Assembly: GCF_000012565.1 (NCBI RefSeq)
Contig: NC_007354.1
Coordinates: 682,001-746,000, forward strand
Direction of reading: 5' to 3'
DNA from: Ehrlichia canis str. Jake
Lineage (GTDB): Bacteria > Pseudomonadota > Alphaproteobacteria > Rickettsiales > Anaplasmataceae
DNA: 64,000 nucleotides
This document shows positions 1 through 10,521 of the stretch, piece after piece. Below the pieces are notes generated by a model. That model ran no database searches. It was not told where the DNA came from and saw only the letters and a program-made list of their open reading frames with translations. Position 1 is the stretch's first letter. Each line of letters begins with the position of its first letter. The translations under genes were made by a program, and so were the position numbers.

Positions 1-1279
1 CAACCAATACCACTATATCAGTAACATTTGTACCACATGCTCTCATAGCAGTAAATGCTTCATGACCTGGAGTATCAATAAAAGTAATTCTCTTATCACC
101 ATCAAGTATTATCTGGTATGCACCTATATGTTGTGTAATGCCTTTAAACTCTCCATCTGCAACATTTGATTCACGTATAGCATCAAGTAATGAAGTTTTA
201 CCATGATCTACATGACCCATAACAGTTACAACTGGTGCTCTAGGAAGTAATTCTTTATCATTACCATCAGAATATAAATCATCTTCTAATTTTCCATCAT
301 TTACTAACTTAAAAGTATGATTAAAAGCTTCTACAATAATAGCAGCCTGATCTGAATCTAAAAAATCATTTGGTTTAATATCACGCCTCCCCATTTGAAA
401 TAACATATTCTGTACATCTTTTACTCTTTCAGACATATTACTAGCTAATTCTTGTACAGTAATCTTTTTTGGTATTAGTACTTTACGAGTAATTTTGTTT
501 TTTATAGAACTAACAGAACGATTTTTTCTAGTTTTGTGTGTTTGGATAATCTGTTTATTATTATCTTCTAACTCTTCTTCTATTACCAACTTTACGTGCT
601 TACTATACATATGATTGGAGACGCCTTTTTTCGGGTTCCCTTTCTTTTCTTCATGTTCTTTTTCATATTTCTTGAGCTTTTTTTCTTCAACAGCTTTAGA
701 CTGTAATAAATCAACTATACTATTATCTACATTTTGATCACCTGATTGATTTGGTCCATTTTTTTCCTCAATTACATCTAAATGTTCTAAATTAGGTTGA
801 TCTTCTATAACTGATTCCTCTATAACTTCTTCAACTTTTTCACTATGCCCCTCTTCAATAACTAAATCAGTGTTGACATTTTCCTCAACAGGCAACAATC
901 CTACCGTCTCAGCGTTAGTAACTTCCTCTTTTTTATCTGTCTGATCATCACTTACTTCTTCTTTTTTCTCATGTATATTAGCATTTTGCAAAGCATTCAT
1001 ACGAGAAATTTGTTCTTGTATTGTCAGAGTATTATTATCTCCATCACTTTGATAAACATTATCATTTTGCAATACTACAGAAGCTTGCTCAATATTATCA
1101 ATATCTCTTCTTTTTTTACTTTTACGAACCTCTACAGTAGTTATAGATTTGTTTAAAGCAAATTTCGTATTCTGTTGTATACTAGAAGATAACTTTAACT
1201 TATCACTAAGCTTGAGTGTTGTACGTTCAGTTTTACCAGACATCAATCCACTATCTACAGCACCTTTAGACTCATTCAT
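1..1279 (-). CDS. infB: Translation initiation factor IF-2, N-terminal part (runs off the window)
   Basis: GTPase that brings initiator tRNA to the 30S subunit. Only the first ~426 codons are in the window; the rest lies before base 1. The start is ATG at 1279, reading [11 protein letters not shown]. The N-terminal ~270 residues are a low-complexity Lys/Glu-rich extension, as is usual for IF-2. The GTPase domain follows, with G1 motif GHVDHGKTS near 205-230 and G3 motif DTPGHE near 78-95. The gene starts 23 bp after the nusA stop on the same strand, the classic nusA-infB pair, so the two are probably co-transcribed. The identity is secure; only the 3' end is missing. Confidence 0.97.
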   Translation of the reverse strand, partial: MNESKGAVDSGLMSGKTERTTLKLSDKLKLSSSIQQNTKFALNKSITTVEVRKSKKRRDIDNIEQASVVLQNDNVYQSDGDNNTLTIQEQISRMNALQNANIHEKKEEVSDDQTDKKEEVTNAETVGLLPVEENVNTDLVIEEGHSEKVEEVIEESVIEDQPNLEHLDVIEEKNGPNQSGDQNVDNSIVDLLQSKAVEEKKLKKYEKEHEEKKGNPKKGVSNHMYSKHVKLVIEEELEDNNKQIIQTHKTRKNRSVSSIKNKITRKVLIPKKITVQELASNMSERVKDVQNMLFQMGRRDIKPNDFLDSDQAAIIVEAFNHTFKLVNDGKLEDDLYSDGNDKELLPRAPVVTVMGHVDHGKTSLLDAIRESNVADGEFKGITQHIGAYQIILDGDKRITFIDTPGHEAFTAMRACGTNVTDIVVLV

Positions 1280-1302
1280 ACACAACTACCCAAAAACAAA
1301 AG

Positions 1303-2856
1303 TTATAACCATCCTATTTTTTTACGAGACTCTAATATAACAGAGTCAATTTGATCCTTAGTTAACGCAATATTAGGAACAATATCGAAAAATTCATCTG
1401 TACATAACCCAGCAATATCTTCAAGACTTTTAATACCATTCTCAGACAATGCTATAATATCACTTGGTTTTAAAAATGGCAAAGTAGTAACATCCTTATC
1501 AACTGATAAATTATCTAAAATTTGCTTTATTTCAGCATCTTTACGCGTCAAATAATCAGCTGCTCTACTTTTTAACTCTTCTGCTATCTCTTCATTAAAC
1601 CCATCTATTGCAGCAATATCACTAACAGATGCTTGATCTATATCCTCAATACTAACAAATCCTTCAGTAAACAATAATTGTCCTATTATTTCCTCAACAT
1701 CTAACCCTTCAACAAATATTTTTGATCCTTCACTTAATTCTTTTGCTTTTCTACTAGATTCAGTTTCATCACCTATTACATCTATTTTCCAACCAATCAA
1801 TTCCGATGCTAATCTAATATTCTGTCCATATCTACCAATTGCTAAACTTAGCTGATTTTCAGGAATGATTAATTCTACTTTTTCTTTATCTTCATCAATA
1901 ATAACCTTTAAAACCTCTGCTGGAGCTATAGCATTAACTATAAATTTAGCAAGTTCTGGAGAATATAAAATTACATCAATTTTCTCACCATGCAATTCAT
2001 AAATAATACTCTGAATCCTTACACCTCTTGCACCAACACACGCACCAACTGGATCAATATTTTTATCTGAAGAAAAAACAGCAACCTTTGACCTAGATCC
2101 TGGATCTCTCGCTATTGCCTTAATTGTCACTATTCCATCATATATTTCTGGAATTTCTTGCTTGAACAATTGTTCCATAAATCCTTTACTTATTCTTGAA
2201 AGAAATATTTGAGGTCCTGAATTTTCTTTTCTTACATCCTCTATATGTGCTTTTACTCTGTCTCCAACACGAAATACTTCACCTTTTATTAAATTTGCAG
2301 CTGATAAATAACCTTCATTTCCATTTAAATCTACAATAACATTATTATATTCTATACGTTTAGCAGTACCATAAACAATATCACCTATACGATCTTTAAA
2401 ATCTTCATATTGCTTTTTACGCTCTTCTGATATAATAACTTGAGCAATTTTTTGCTTTGCAATCTTAGCAGAACTATAATCAAGATCAATAACAGGTAAA
2501 TGCTCTAGCATTATATCTCCAACCTCAGCATTTTCATCAATTTGCTTAGCTTCCGTTAAAGTAATCAACTTATATTTGCTTATATCAGAAGAATCTATTT
2601 CACTTTTCTTATTTTCAGGAATAACAATTTCACCATTATCATTAATAACTAATACTTGTCTATAAGTTGACACAACACCAGTTTTTCTATCTACTGTAAC
2701 TTTAATCTTACAATTTCCATACTTACTGCGGCTAGTTAATTGAATAGCTTCTTCTATAGCCCTTATTATTATATCCAAATTTAAGCCTTTTTGGTCAGCA
2801 ATATCCTTAGCCACCCTTATTAATTCTAAGTTATCAAAATTCTGTAGATTAACCAT
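1303..2856 (-). CDS. nusA: Transcription termination/antitermination factor NusA
   Basis: RNA polymerase-associated factor acting in pausing, termination and antitermination. The 517 residues show the expected order: an N-terminal polymerase-binding domain (~1-125), an S1 domain (~130-200, containing GDIVYGTAKRIEYNNVIVDL), KH domains (~200-345, with DPVGACVGARGVRIQ and LAIGRYGQNIRLA), and C-terminal acidic helix-hairpin-helix repeats (~350-517), as in other alphaproteobacterial NusA proteins. It lies just upstream of infB on the same strand. An AAGGG ribosome-binding site precedes the ATG. The usual upstream partner rimP is absent here; an efflux gene is next. Confidence 0.97.
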   Translation of the reverse strand: MVNLQNFDNLELIRVAKDIADQKGLNLDIIIRAIEEAIQLTSRSKYGNCKIKVTVDRKTGVVSTYRQVLVINDNGEIVIPENKKSEIDSSDISKYKLITLTEAKQIDENAEVGDIMLEHLPVIDLDYSSAKIAKQKIAQVIISEERKKQYEDFKDRIGDIVYGTAKRIEYNNVIVDLNGNEGYLSAANLIKGEVFRVGDRVKAHIEDVRKENSGPQIFLSRISKGFMEQLFKQEIPEIYDGIVTIKAIARDPGSRSKVAVFSSDKNIDPVGACVGARGVRIQSIIYELHGEKIDVILYSPELAKFIVNAIAPAEVLKVIIDEDKEKVELIIPENQLSLAIGRYGQNIRLASELIGWKIDVIGDETESSRKAKELSEGSKIFVEGLDVEEIIGQLLFTEGFVSIEDIDQASVSDIAAIDGFNEEIAEELKSRAADYLTRKDAEIKQILDNLSVDKDVTTLPFLKPSDIIALSENGIKSLEDIAGLCTDEFFDIVPNIALTKDQIDSVILESRKKIGWL

Positions 2857-2946
2857 AAAAACCCTTAGTAAAAACCTATGTACAACAAACTAAGATTTAG
2901 TGCACCTGATTATTTAAAAATGACACATATCCAGATAAAACCGCGG

Positions 2947-2970
2947 TAGCAGTTTATATTATAACTGCTA
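2947..2970. terminator. Hairpin between efflux gene and nusA
   Basis: An 8-bp perfect inverted repeat (TAGCAGTT 2947-2954, AACTGCTA 2963-2970) with an 8-base loop lies between the stop of the efflux gene and the start of nusA. It could end the efflux transcript or form a leader structure for nusA. No strong T-run follows it, so calling it a terminator is tentative. Confidence 0.35.
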
Positions 2971-3002
2971 GCCAAGTCAAGTAATTTCTCTTAACAGTAA
3001 CC

Positions 3003-6000
3003 CTAATTTCCCTTTATAATTGACTTATTAATTTTATTATATTTCCCAATCATAAGCAACGCAGGAGTGAAAAATAAAGTAATAATAGTAGCTAAAAACA
3101 ACCCAATAGCTATAGTATAAGATAATTCAAACCATAGCTGACTTGATGGTGAATTACAAATAATTTGCCGATTGATAAAATCAAAATTTATACGCAATAT
3201 CATAGGCACCAACCCAATAATTCCAGTAACAACTGTCAATAATATTGGTCTTACTCTAGATAAAGCTGCCATTATTATAGCATCTTTTTTATCACAAATA
3301 CTCTTCATATTAATATAAAAAGCATCAAGAAGTAATATATTATTATTTACTATTACACCAGCCAATACAATAATACCTACTCCACCCATAACTACAGAAA
3401 AAACATGACCTGTAATGAAAAACCCAAAAAACACACAAGTAGTTGATAGAAAAATTGCTGTCATAATAATCAATGCATCATAAATACTATTAAATTCAGT
3501 AATTAGAATTAGCATAATAAGTAATACTATTACAAAAAATGCTTTAATTAAAAATCCTTGTGATTCTTCTTGATCTTTTATTTCTCCTTTTATTTCAACC
3601 AGCACTTCTGGATCAATATCTTCTTTAAATTTTTGTTTTAAAAAACTTACCATTTTTTCTAATAAATACCCTTGAGATAAATCAGAAGTGATACTTACTG
3701 TCCTCATACCATCAACATGATTTATCCTTCCCTCTTTATATTGAGGTCTATAAACAACAAAATTACTAACAGCAGTATACCCATTGAAGCTACTAACAAA
3801 CAGATTATTTAATGTATTTAAACTACGGTATTCTTTAGGAAATTTAACAACAATATCTACTTCATCATCAACATTATCTGGATGATATTTATTTAATAAT
3901 ACTCCTCCAGCTATCATTTTTATAAATCTATTAATCATAGAAATATCAACACCAGATTTTATCGCTTTATGTTTATCAGCATCAACTTTCCATTCTATTT
4001 CTAAAGATGGCCTATTATCTGTAACATTTTCAAATCCTAAAGAGTTATTCATAATAGACATTATTTTATTTGTCACATCATTAACTTTAGCAACATTATA
4101 AGAACTAACATCAATACGTATTGGTTTACCAATAACAGGCTTCATTTTATCTTCTGCAATGTTTATAATAATACCTTTAATATCTTGTAACTTACTCTTT
4201 ATTTCAGTTAATATTTTTTCAGACTTTCTACGCACAGACCATTTTTCTAACTCTACCTGAATCTTCCCAATAATATCATCTACATCTAGTGAATACTCAA
4301 ACAAGCCAGCTTTTGCATAAATAAATTTTATTCCACTTACATTACAAATTCTCTTTTCAATTTCTTTTAATATATTATCTCTCTCATTAACAGATAAATT
4401 ATTACTTGATCTTATCGTGATAAGCATCCTTTCTGATTCAATATCTGGAAAAAATTCTATACCTGGACCGACTATAAAATATCCTAAAGTAGAGGAAAAT
4501 AATATACTAACTACTATACAAATAAATTTCTTAGGACGATCAAGTATATACTTTAAAAGCTGACTGTAACCCCTCATAAAACTGCCTAATTTTATAAAAT
4601 CACCAGTACTTATCGCTACAATCTTCGCTATATTTTTTTTATCAGTAACGGATGGTGTTCCAATAATAGATCCTAAAACCGGAATAAAAATCAATGCCAT
4701 AATCCACGAACCACTTAAAGTTGTAATTAATGCAATTGGAATATATTTCATGAACTCACCAGTAGTTCCAGGCCAAAATAACAATGGAATATATACCACT
4801 AATTTTGTTAAAGTAGCGGATGCAACAGGCCAAAACATATCATATGCAGCTTGTTTAAATGCTTCAGTTTTATTCAATCCATCAATCATTTTTCTATCAG
4901 CATATTCTGTAACAACTATTGCATCATCAACTAGCATTCCAACAGCCATAATTAAAGAGAATAAAATGACTATATTTAAAGTATAACCTAGAAAATACAT
5001 GATGATCATACCAAATAGGAAAGATCCAGGTATAGATATAGCAACTAACAACGCAGTCTTAGTACCCATAAATATCATCATAATGATCACAACAAGTAAA
5101 ACTGAAATCAAAATAGCATTCTGTAACTCATTCAAAATATCTAGTATTTCTTCTGATTCATCTTGCAAATAAACAATTGATAAATTTTTTGGTAACACAT
5201 CACTTAAATTACTTATAAGTCCTTTTACCTGAAATATAGTTTCAACAATATTTTTACCCGCTTGCTTTGATATTTCTAACACTAAACATGGATGATGATT
5301 TACTCTAACAAATTCTTTATTATCTTGATATACAAGTTTTATATTAGCAACATCACCAATAGTTACTACAGAATACCCATCCGTTTTGATTGGTATATTC
5401 ATAATATCTTGAACATTTTTTAAAAGACCCGGCAAATGCAATGTATATTTACCAATCACAGAATCCAAATTTCCAGCATTTACAAACTGATTATTATTTA
5501 ATATAGCCATTACTACATCTTGCATTTGTAAGTTATAGCTATTAATAACATCAGGAGAAATATTTACCTCAACTATATCTTTACTATTCCCTATAATTTT
5601 AACACTTTCTATACTAGGCAAACTTTCTAATTTTGATTGTAAATTACGCGCAATTTTAAACAATGTCCTATCAGGTAAATCACCAATTAAAGCGATACTT
5701 AATACTGGAAATAAACTGAAATTGTGTTCACTTATCATAGGAAAAGTTGCTTCTTGAGGCAATTTAGCACGTATTATATCAATTTTTGATCTAACATTTT
5801 CCAAAGCTTCTTTATAATCAAACCCTGTATTAAATTCCAATATTACATTTGCATATCCAGTTTTAGCTACTGAACTAATTCTACTAATACCTTTAATAGC
5901 CTTCATTTCTCGTTCAATAGGATATACTAATAGCTTCTCTACATCTTCAGATGACATACCTTGTAATGTAGTATAGATAGATAAAATAGGTTTTTTAATT

Positions 6001-6119
6001 TCAGGATTCTTTTCTTTAGGAATGTTAAAATAAGAATAACAACCAAATACCAATATCATCATTAATAGAAATATTGATACTCTATTTCTACGTAAAAATA
6101 TTTCAGCAATCTTTCTCAT
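3003..6119 (-). CDS. RND-family efflux/transport protein (AcrB/HAE type)
   Basis: Inner-membrane proton-driven exporter of the resistance-nodulation-division family, 1038 residues, the normal full length. It has an N-terminal membrane helix at ~12-30, a first periplasmic loop, and a helix block at ~330-480. TM4 carries the paired acidic residues of the proton relay (GMLVDDAIVV, Asp near 398-399). A second periplasmic loop (~560-830) and a C-terminal helix block (~850-1020) follow. No membrane-fusion protein or outer-membrane channel gene is adjacent, so its partners must be encoded elsewhere. The substrate cannot be read from sequence. tatC lies upstream on the same strand, 83 bp away. Confidence 0.9.
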   Translation of the reverse strand: MRKIAEIFLRRNRVSIFLLMMILVFGCYSYFNIPKEKNPEIKKPILSIYTTLQGMSSEDVEKLLVYPIEREMKAIKGISRISSVAKTGYANVILEFNTGFDYKEALENVRSKIDIIRAKLPQEATFPMISEHNFSLFPVLSIALIGDLPDRTLFKIARNLQSKLESLPSIESVKIIGNSKDIVEVNISPDVINSYNLQMQDVVMAILNNNQFVNAGNLDSVIGKYTLHLPGLLKNVQDIMNIPIKTDGYSVVTIGDVANIKLVYQDNKEFVRVNHHPCLVLEISKQAGKNIVETIFQVKGLISNLSDVLPKNLSIVYLQDESEEILDILNELQNAILISVLLVVIIMMIFMGTKTALLVAISIPGSFLFGMIIMYFLGYTLNIVILFSLIMAVGMLVDDAIVVTEYADRKMIDGLNKTEAFKQAAYDMFWPVASATLTKLVVYIPLLFWPGTTGEFMKYIPIALITTLSGSWIMALIFIPVLGSIIGTPSVTDKKNIAKIVAISTGDFIKLGSFMRGYSQLLKYILDRPKKFICIVVSILFSSTLGYFIVGPGIEFFPDIESERMLITIRSSNNLSVNERDNILKEIEKRICNVSGIKFIYAKAGLFEYSLDVDDIIGKIQVELEKWSVRRKSEKILTEIKSKLQDIKGIIINIAEDKMKPVIGKPIRIDVSSYNVAKVNDVTNKIMSIMNNSLGFENVTDNRPSLEIEWKVDADKHKAIKSGVDISMINRFIKMIAGGVLLNKYHPDNVDDEVDIVVKFPKEYRSLNTLNNLFVSSFNGYTAVSNFVVYRPQYKEGRINHVDGMRTVSITSDLSQGYLLEKMVSFLKQKFKEDIDPEVLVEIKGEIKDQEESQGFLIKAFFVIVLLIMLILITEFNSIYDALIIMTAIFLSTTCVFFGFFITGHVFSVVMGGVGIIVLAGVIVNNNILLLDAFYINMKSICDKKDAIIMAALSRVRPILLTVVTGIIGLVPMILRINFDFINRQIICNSPSSQLWFELSYTIAIGLFLATIITLFFTPALLMIGKYNKINKSIIKGN

Positions 6120-6202
6120 TACTTACATCAACTAATTAATTACAACAATACCATGACATACAAAAAACATTGATACAAGTAAACAACAAGTAAACAAAAT
6201 TA

Positions 6203-6982
6203 TTATTTATCATGCCGTTCAATATATTTACAAGCTAATATTGATGCCTCATACAGAAATAACATTGGTATTGCCAATCCGATTTGACTCAACACATCAG
6301 GTGGTGTAAGTATAGCAGCAAGTATAAAAATAACTACAATTGCAACTCTTCTTTTTTTTGCTAGACTTTTAGCTGATACTATACCAATTCTAGACATTAA
6401 TGTTAAAAATATAGGAATTTGAAACGCTACTCCAAATGCAAACATTAGTTGCAATACTAATTCTAAGTACTCACTTACTGATGGCATAAATTCTATAGGT
6501 ACACCCATAGAAGCATCTCTATTTTCAAAAGCAATAAAAAATCTCCAAGCTAAAGGAAATATATAATAGTAAACTATTGCAGCTCCAATGACAAAAAGTA
6601 CTGGTGTTGATATTAAATATGGTAATAATACTAACTTTTCCTTTTTATATAACCCTGGAGCTAAAAACATATAAAATTGCCATGCAAAAACAGGAAAAGA
6701 ACACAATAAAGCAGCCATAGTAGCAACTTTTAAATATACAAAAAAAGCTTCTGTTAAATCAGTATATATTAAAGAAAATTCAGAATTAGCACCTTCCAAA
6801 TCTATTAGAGGAATTAACAGAAAATTATATATTCTTTCAGAAAAGAAATAACATACACCAAACATAATACAAAAAAATGCAAAGCAAAAAAATAATCTAT
6901 ATCTTAATTCTTCAAAATGCTTAAAAAACGGCATTTCACCAGTTGTAGATTTCATAATATAGAGTACCTTTTTTTCATTCAT
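6203..6982 (-). CDS. tatC: Sec-independent (twin-arginine) translocase subunit TatC
   Basis: Multi-spanning inner-membrane receptor for folded proteins with twin-arginine signals. It is 259 residues, the usual length, with about six hydrophobic segments. The N-terminal cytoplasmic signature HFEELRYRL sits at residues 22-30 and matches the family HxxELRxRL motif. The start codon overlaps the ispG stop by 4 bases (ATGA), so the two genes are translationally coupled. A likely client in this window is the Rieske protein PetA (61173-61736), which has an RR signal. Confidence 0.95.
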   Translation of the reverse strand: MNEKKVLYIMKSTTGEMPFFKHFEELRYRLFFCFAFFCIMFGVCYFFSERIYNFLLIPLIDLEGANSEFSLIYTDLTEAFFVYLKVATMAALLCSFPVFAWQFYMFLAPGLYKKEKLVLLPYLISTPVLFVIGAAIVYYYIFPLAWRFFIAFENRDASMGVPIEFMPSVSEYLELVLQLMFAFGVAFQIPIFLTLMSRIGIVSAKSLAKKRRVAIVVIFILAAILTPPDVLSQIGLAIPMLFLYEASILACKYIERHDK

Positions 6983-8247
6983 TGATAGTTTACACTAACA
7001 TAATTTTCAATTATTGACACAAACTGCTCAAAAATATTTTTACCCTCTAATGTACATAGCTTTTCCCCATCTTGATATACAGCAGCTACAGGCCTCTCAC
7101 CATAACCAGGAAGACTAATACCTAAATTAGCATGTTTACTTTCACCAGGACCATTAACTATACAACCCATCACTGCTACAACCATATCTTTAGCTCCAGG
7201 ATTAGTATTCCTCCATACAGGCATACGGTCTGCTATATAATCATTTACATCTTTAACTAGTTGATGAAAATACTTAGGATTAGTTCTATTACAACCTGGG
7301 CATGAAGTTACTTGTGCATTGAAATTCTTTAACCCTATACTTTGTAAAATTTCTTGACACAATTTTACTTCAGTTGTTCTTGACTCTCCAGGTTGCTGAG
7401 TTAGTGAGACACGTATAGTATCACCGATACCATTAAGCAATAAATAAGATATTCCTGCAACACTACCAACTACTCCTTTAATTCCAGATCCTGCTTCTGT
7501 CAAACCCAAATGCAATGGATAATTACACACATTTGACAACACTGTATAAACAGGAATTAAATCTTGTATTTTACTAGTCTTACAAGATATAACTATTTTA
7601 TTTTTTGAAAGACCTATTTCTTCTGCACGTTTAGCACTTGTCACAGCAGAAATCACCAATGCTTTTTGTAAAACTATATAATCTGGTTTAGGATTGCTAA
7701 GCAACGCATTATCGTTCATTAATTTTGAAGCTAAATACTTATCTAAACTTCCCCAATTCACACCTATTCTAATAGGTATATCATATTTGATTGCAAACTC
7801 TATAACATCTTCAAAATTTTTATCTCTTTTATTACCAAAACCAATATTTCCTGGATTTATACGTATTTTCCCTAAAGCAGACGCACATTCTGGATATTCT
7901 TTTACTAATCTAGCAATTTCATATTGTCCACATCCTATTATCATCTTGTGATCAAACCCATTATCTACTAGTACATCCCTAATATAAGGAATATTTTTTA
8001 TAGCCTGTTCTGAATTAACCGCTACCCTTACCAGTTCAGACCCAGCTTTTGCTAACTCTAAAACCTCATGTGCATCTTTATTAGCATCTCCAGATCCACC
8101 TAATGCCATTGATTGTACTACTATAGGGTTATTACCGCCAATTATTACATTACCAACATTAACCTCGTAAGTTAACTTACTTTTTCTTTTTATACAATCA
8201 AACAAATCCTCTTCATTTAAAATTCTATTTATAACATCACACTCCAT
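6979..8247 (-). CDS. ispG: 4-hydroxy-3-methylbut-2-en-1-yl diphosphate synthase IspG (GcpE)
   Basis: [4Fe-4S] enzyme of the MEP pathway that converts MEcPP to HMBPP. About 422 residues from the ATG at 8247; a TTG four codons upstream (8259) is also open but less likely. Cluster ligands are visible: CPGC near residue ~313 and the third Cys in [17 protein letters not shown] (~360), with the conserved Glu of that motif. The N-terminal TIM-barrel part contains [15 protein letters not shown]. dxr of the same pathway lies 2.3 kb away on the same strand. The stop overlaps the tatC start. Confidence 0.96.
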   Translation of the reverse strand: MECDVINRILNEEDLFDCIKRKSKLTYEVNVGNVIIGGNNPIVVQSMALGGSGDANKDAHEVLELAKAGSELVRVAVNSEQAIKNIPYIRDVLVDNGFDHKMIIGCGQYEIARLVKEYPECASALGKIRINPGNIGFGNKRDKNFEDVIEFAIKYDIPIRIGVNWGSLDKYLASKLMNDNALLSNPKPDYIVLQKALVISAVTSAKRAEEIGLSKNKIVISCKTSKIQDLIPVYTVLSNVCNYPLHLGLTEAGSGIKGVVGSVAGISYLLLNGIGDTIRVSLTQQPGESRTTEVKLCQEILQSIGLKNFNAQVTSCPGCNRTNPKYFHQLVKDVNDYIADRMPVWRNTNPGAKDMVVAVMGCIVNGPGESKHANLGISLPGYGERPVAAVYQDGEKLCTLEGKNIFEQFVSIIENYVSVNYQ

Positions 8248-8335
8248 AACATACCACAATCTTCTACATCAATAGAAAATTATATACAGCAAAAGTAAAT
8301 GTTACTACCTTTATTTCTTATGAAAACACATACTA

Positions 8336-10279
8336 CTACTTCCTATAATACTCTGTATCGTCATAATCATCATCATCATAGTAATAAGTAATAGTATAAT
8401 CTTCATCATACTCTTTTATTTTTTTAATATTCTGTAATAATTCTTCTTCCTCTTGAGATAGAACTACTTGATGATTATTATCACCATCTTTAATAACATT
8501 ACCCTGTTCATTATCTTCAATTATTTTTACATTTTCTTCTTCTTTGACTGGCAAAATAGGAGACTTATCTTGATCATTTTTATTCTCTACTTTCTGTACA
8601 CCTTTTTTAGCATCATGTTGTTCATCACTTGGCTCTTTCAAAAATGAAAGAAAATGTAAAGGTTTACGATTATTTTTTTGCTCATCTTCTTTAGGAATAT
8701 GCTGAGAAGATTCTACACTGTCCTTCGGCTGAGATAATAAAATACCATCATCATTATTAACTTTATCATCTTCCAATTCATCATTGGAATCTTCGTGTTT
8801 ATCATCCTCTATTTTTGGAAACTTTAGCAATGAAAGTAATCCATGTTCTTTTTTATCACTTTGATTATCATTGCTATAGTCACTAGAATCTTGTAACTTA
8901 CTCTTATCTTCAACTTTCTCTACTATTGGAAGTTTAGAGTCATCACGCTTCTTATCTTCAGTATCTTGTAATTTACTTTTATCTTCAACTTTTACTACAG
9001 GAAGTTTAGAGTCATCGCGCTTCTTATCTTTAGTATCTTGTAATTTACTTTTATCTTCAACTTTTATTACAGGAAGTTTAGAGTCATCACGCTTCTTATC
9101 TTTAGTATCTTGTAATTTACTTTTATCTTCAACTTTTATTACAGGAAGTTTAGAGTCATCACGCTTCTTATCTTTAGTATCTTGTAATTTACTTTTATCT
9201 TCAACTTTTATTACAGGAAGTTTAGAGTCATCACGCTTCTTATCTTTAGTATCTTGTAATTTACTTTTATCTTCAACTTTTATTACAGGAAGTTTAGAGT
9301 CATCGCGCTTCTTATCTTTAGTATCTTGTAATTTACTTTTATCTTCAACTTTTACTACAGGAAGTTTAGAGTCATCGCGCTTCTTATCTTTAGTATCTTG
9401 TAATTTACTTTTATCTTCAACTTTTACTACAGGAAGTTTAGAGTCATCACGCTTCTTATCTTTAGTATCTTGTAATTTACTTTTATCTTCAACTTTTATT
9501 ACAGGAAGTTTAGAGTCATCGCGCTTCTTATCTTTAGTATCTTGTAATTTACTTTTATCTTCAACTTTTATTACAGGAAGTTTAGAGTCATCACGCTTCT
9601 TATCTTTAGTATCTTGTAATTTACTTTTATCTTCAACTTTTATTACAGGAAGTTTAGAGTCATCGCGCTTCTTATCTTTAGTATCTTGTAATTTACTTTT
9701 ATCTTCAACTTTTATTACAGGAAGTTTAGAGTCATCACGCTTCTTATCTTTAGTATCTTGTAATTTACTTTTATCTTCAACTTTGACTATTGGAAGTTTA
9801 GAATCATCAACATTAGGTCCTGAAACTCCTACACCAACATGCTTCTTATCACGCATTGTATCAGGCATATCATTTTCTATAGGAACAATAAACTTAGCAC
9901 CTTCCACATCAACTAAATTAACTCCATTCCTATCTATCATTAAATCATGATCTTCTTTTTCTAAAAAAACATCATATTCTTCCAGTGGGTCCACATTTTT
10001 TACTTGAACTTTCCGTCTCAATTTTTTTCTTGTATCAACATGCTTACTATTTTTACCAATATCTGAAGTAGCAGAATCCCTACGCTCTTTATAAATTGAA
10101 TAAGCACGATAGAATTCCTCATCATTACCAAAAGCTTCACCTTCAGGATTATAAATTGGAGAATATTTTCTGCTAAATTGATATTTAATCTTATTTGAAC
10201 ACGAAACAACAAAAGAAAAAATCAATATTAACAGTATATTCAAGATATTACGTCTAAACATCCGACACCTATAAGACAT
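8336..10279 (-). CDS. Lysine-rich tandem-repeat lipoprotein (Ehrlichia TRP type)
   Basis: Probable secreted or surface protein of 647 residues, very rich in Lys, Asp and Glu. The N-terminus has a hydrophobic signal (~9-26) ending in the lipobox-like VVSC, so it is probably a lipoprotein. The ATG at 10279 is supported by an AGGAT box 7 bases upstream. Residues ~158-464 are twelve 24-residue repeats (consensus DDSKLPVIKVEDKSKLQDTK plus DKKR) and a divergent thirteenth. The C-terminal third is acidic and ends in a run of Asp and Tyr (YYYDDDDYDD). The known family is Ehrlichia tandem-repeat proteins, which are major antibody targets. The lysine-rich repeat suggests the TRP75/TRP95 ortholog group, but that assignment is from memory. 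Confidence 0.8.
   Translation of the reverse strand: MSYRCRMFRRNILNILLILIFSFVVSCSNKIKYQFSRKYSPIYNPEGEAFGNDEEFYRAYSIYKERRDSATSDIGKNSKHVDTRKKLRRKVQVKNVDPLEEYDVFLEKEDHDLMIDRNGVNLVDVEGAKFIVPIENDMPDTMRDKKHVGVGVSGPNVDDSKLPIVKVEDKSKLQDTKDKKRDDSKLPVIKVEDKSKLQDTKDKKRDDSKLPVIKVEDKSKLQDTKDKKRDDSKLPVIKVEDKSKLQDTKDKKRDDSKLPVIKVEDKSKLQDTKDKKRDDSKLPVVKVEDKSKLQDTKDKKRDDSKLPVVKVEDKSKLQDTKDKKRDDSKLPVIKVEDKSKLQDTKDKKRDDSKLPVIKVEDKSKLQDTKDKKRDDSKLPVIKVEDKSKLQDTKDKKRDDSKLPVIKVEDKSKLQDTKDKKRDDSKLPVVKVEDKSKLQDTEDKKRDDSKLPIVEKVEDKSKLQDSSDYSNDNQSDKKEHGLLSLLKFPKIEDDKHEDSNDELEDDKVNNDDGILLSQPKDSVESSQHIPKEDEQKNNRKPLHFLSFLKEPSDEQHDAKKGVQKVENKNDQDKSPILPVKEEENVKIIEDNEQGNVIKDGDNNHQVVLSQEEEELLQNIKKIKEYDEDYTITYYYDDDDYDDTEYYRK
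8888..9808 (-). repeat. 72-bp tandem repeat array, 12 full copies plus a partial one
   Basis: In-frame 72-bp units encode 24 residues each inside the lipoprotein gene. Full units run from 9808 down to 8945; a divergent partial unit covers 8944-8888. Units differ at few sites: an Ile/Val codon switch (ATT/ACT on the plus strand), a synonymous change in an Arg codon (CGT/CGC), and one Lys-to-Glu change in the twelfth unit. Such near-identity points to recent expansion or homogenisation, and copy number should vary between strains. Confidence 0.97.
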
Positions 10280-10521
10280 ATTTATTATCCTAACATATTT
10301 ATACTAAATATACCATGCTAAGTAAACGCATTATTTAATAATATCAAAACAAATATATCATTGTACTAAAAGAATCCATTTCCAATAATTAATATTTTTT
10401 TAAAAGTAATTATTATTGATAGATAACATACAGTTTAGTACATCAGAAAAAATATATATAATATTAAATAAATAAAACAATACACTAATAATACAATGAC
10501 AGCAAATGATTTTAATATATA

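Noticed and set aside
8888-9808. The regular 72-bp repeats as a CRISPR array.
   Set aside because: There are no spacers; the units are contiguous, in frame and code for a repeated peptide.
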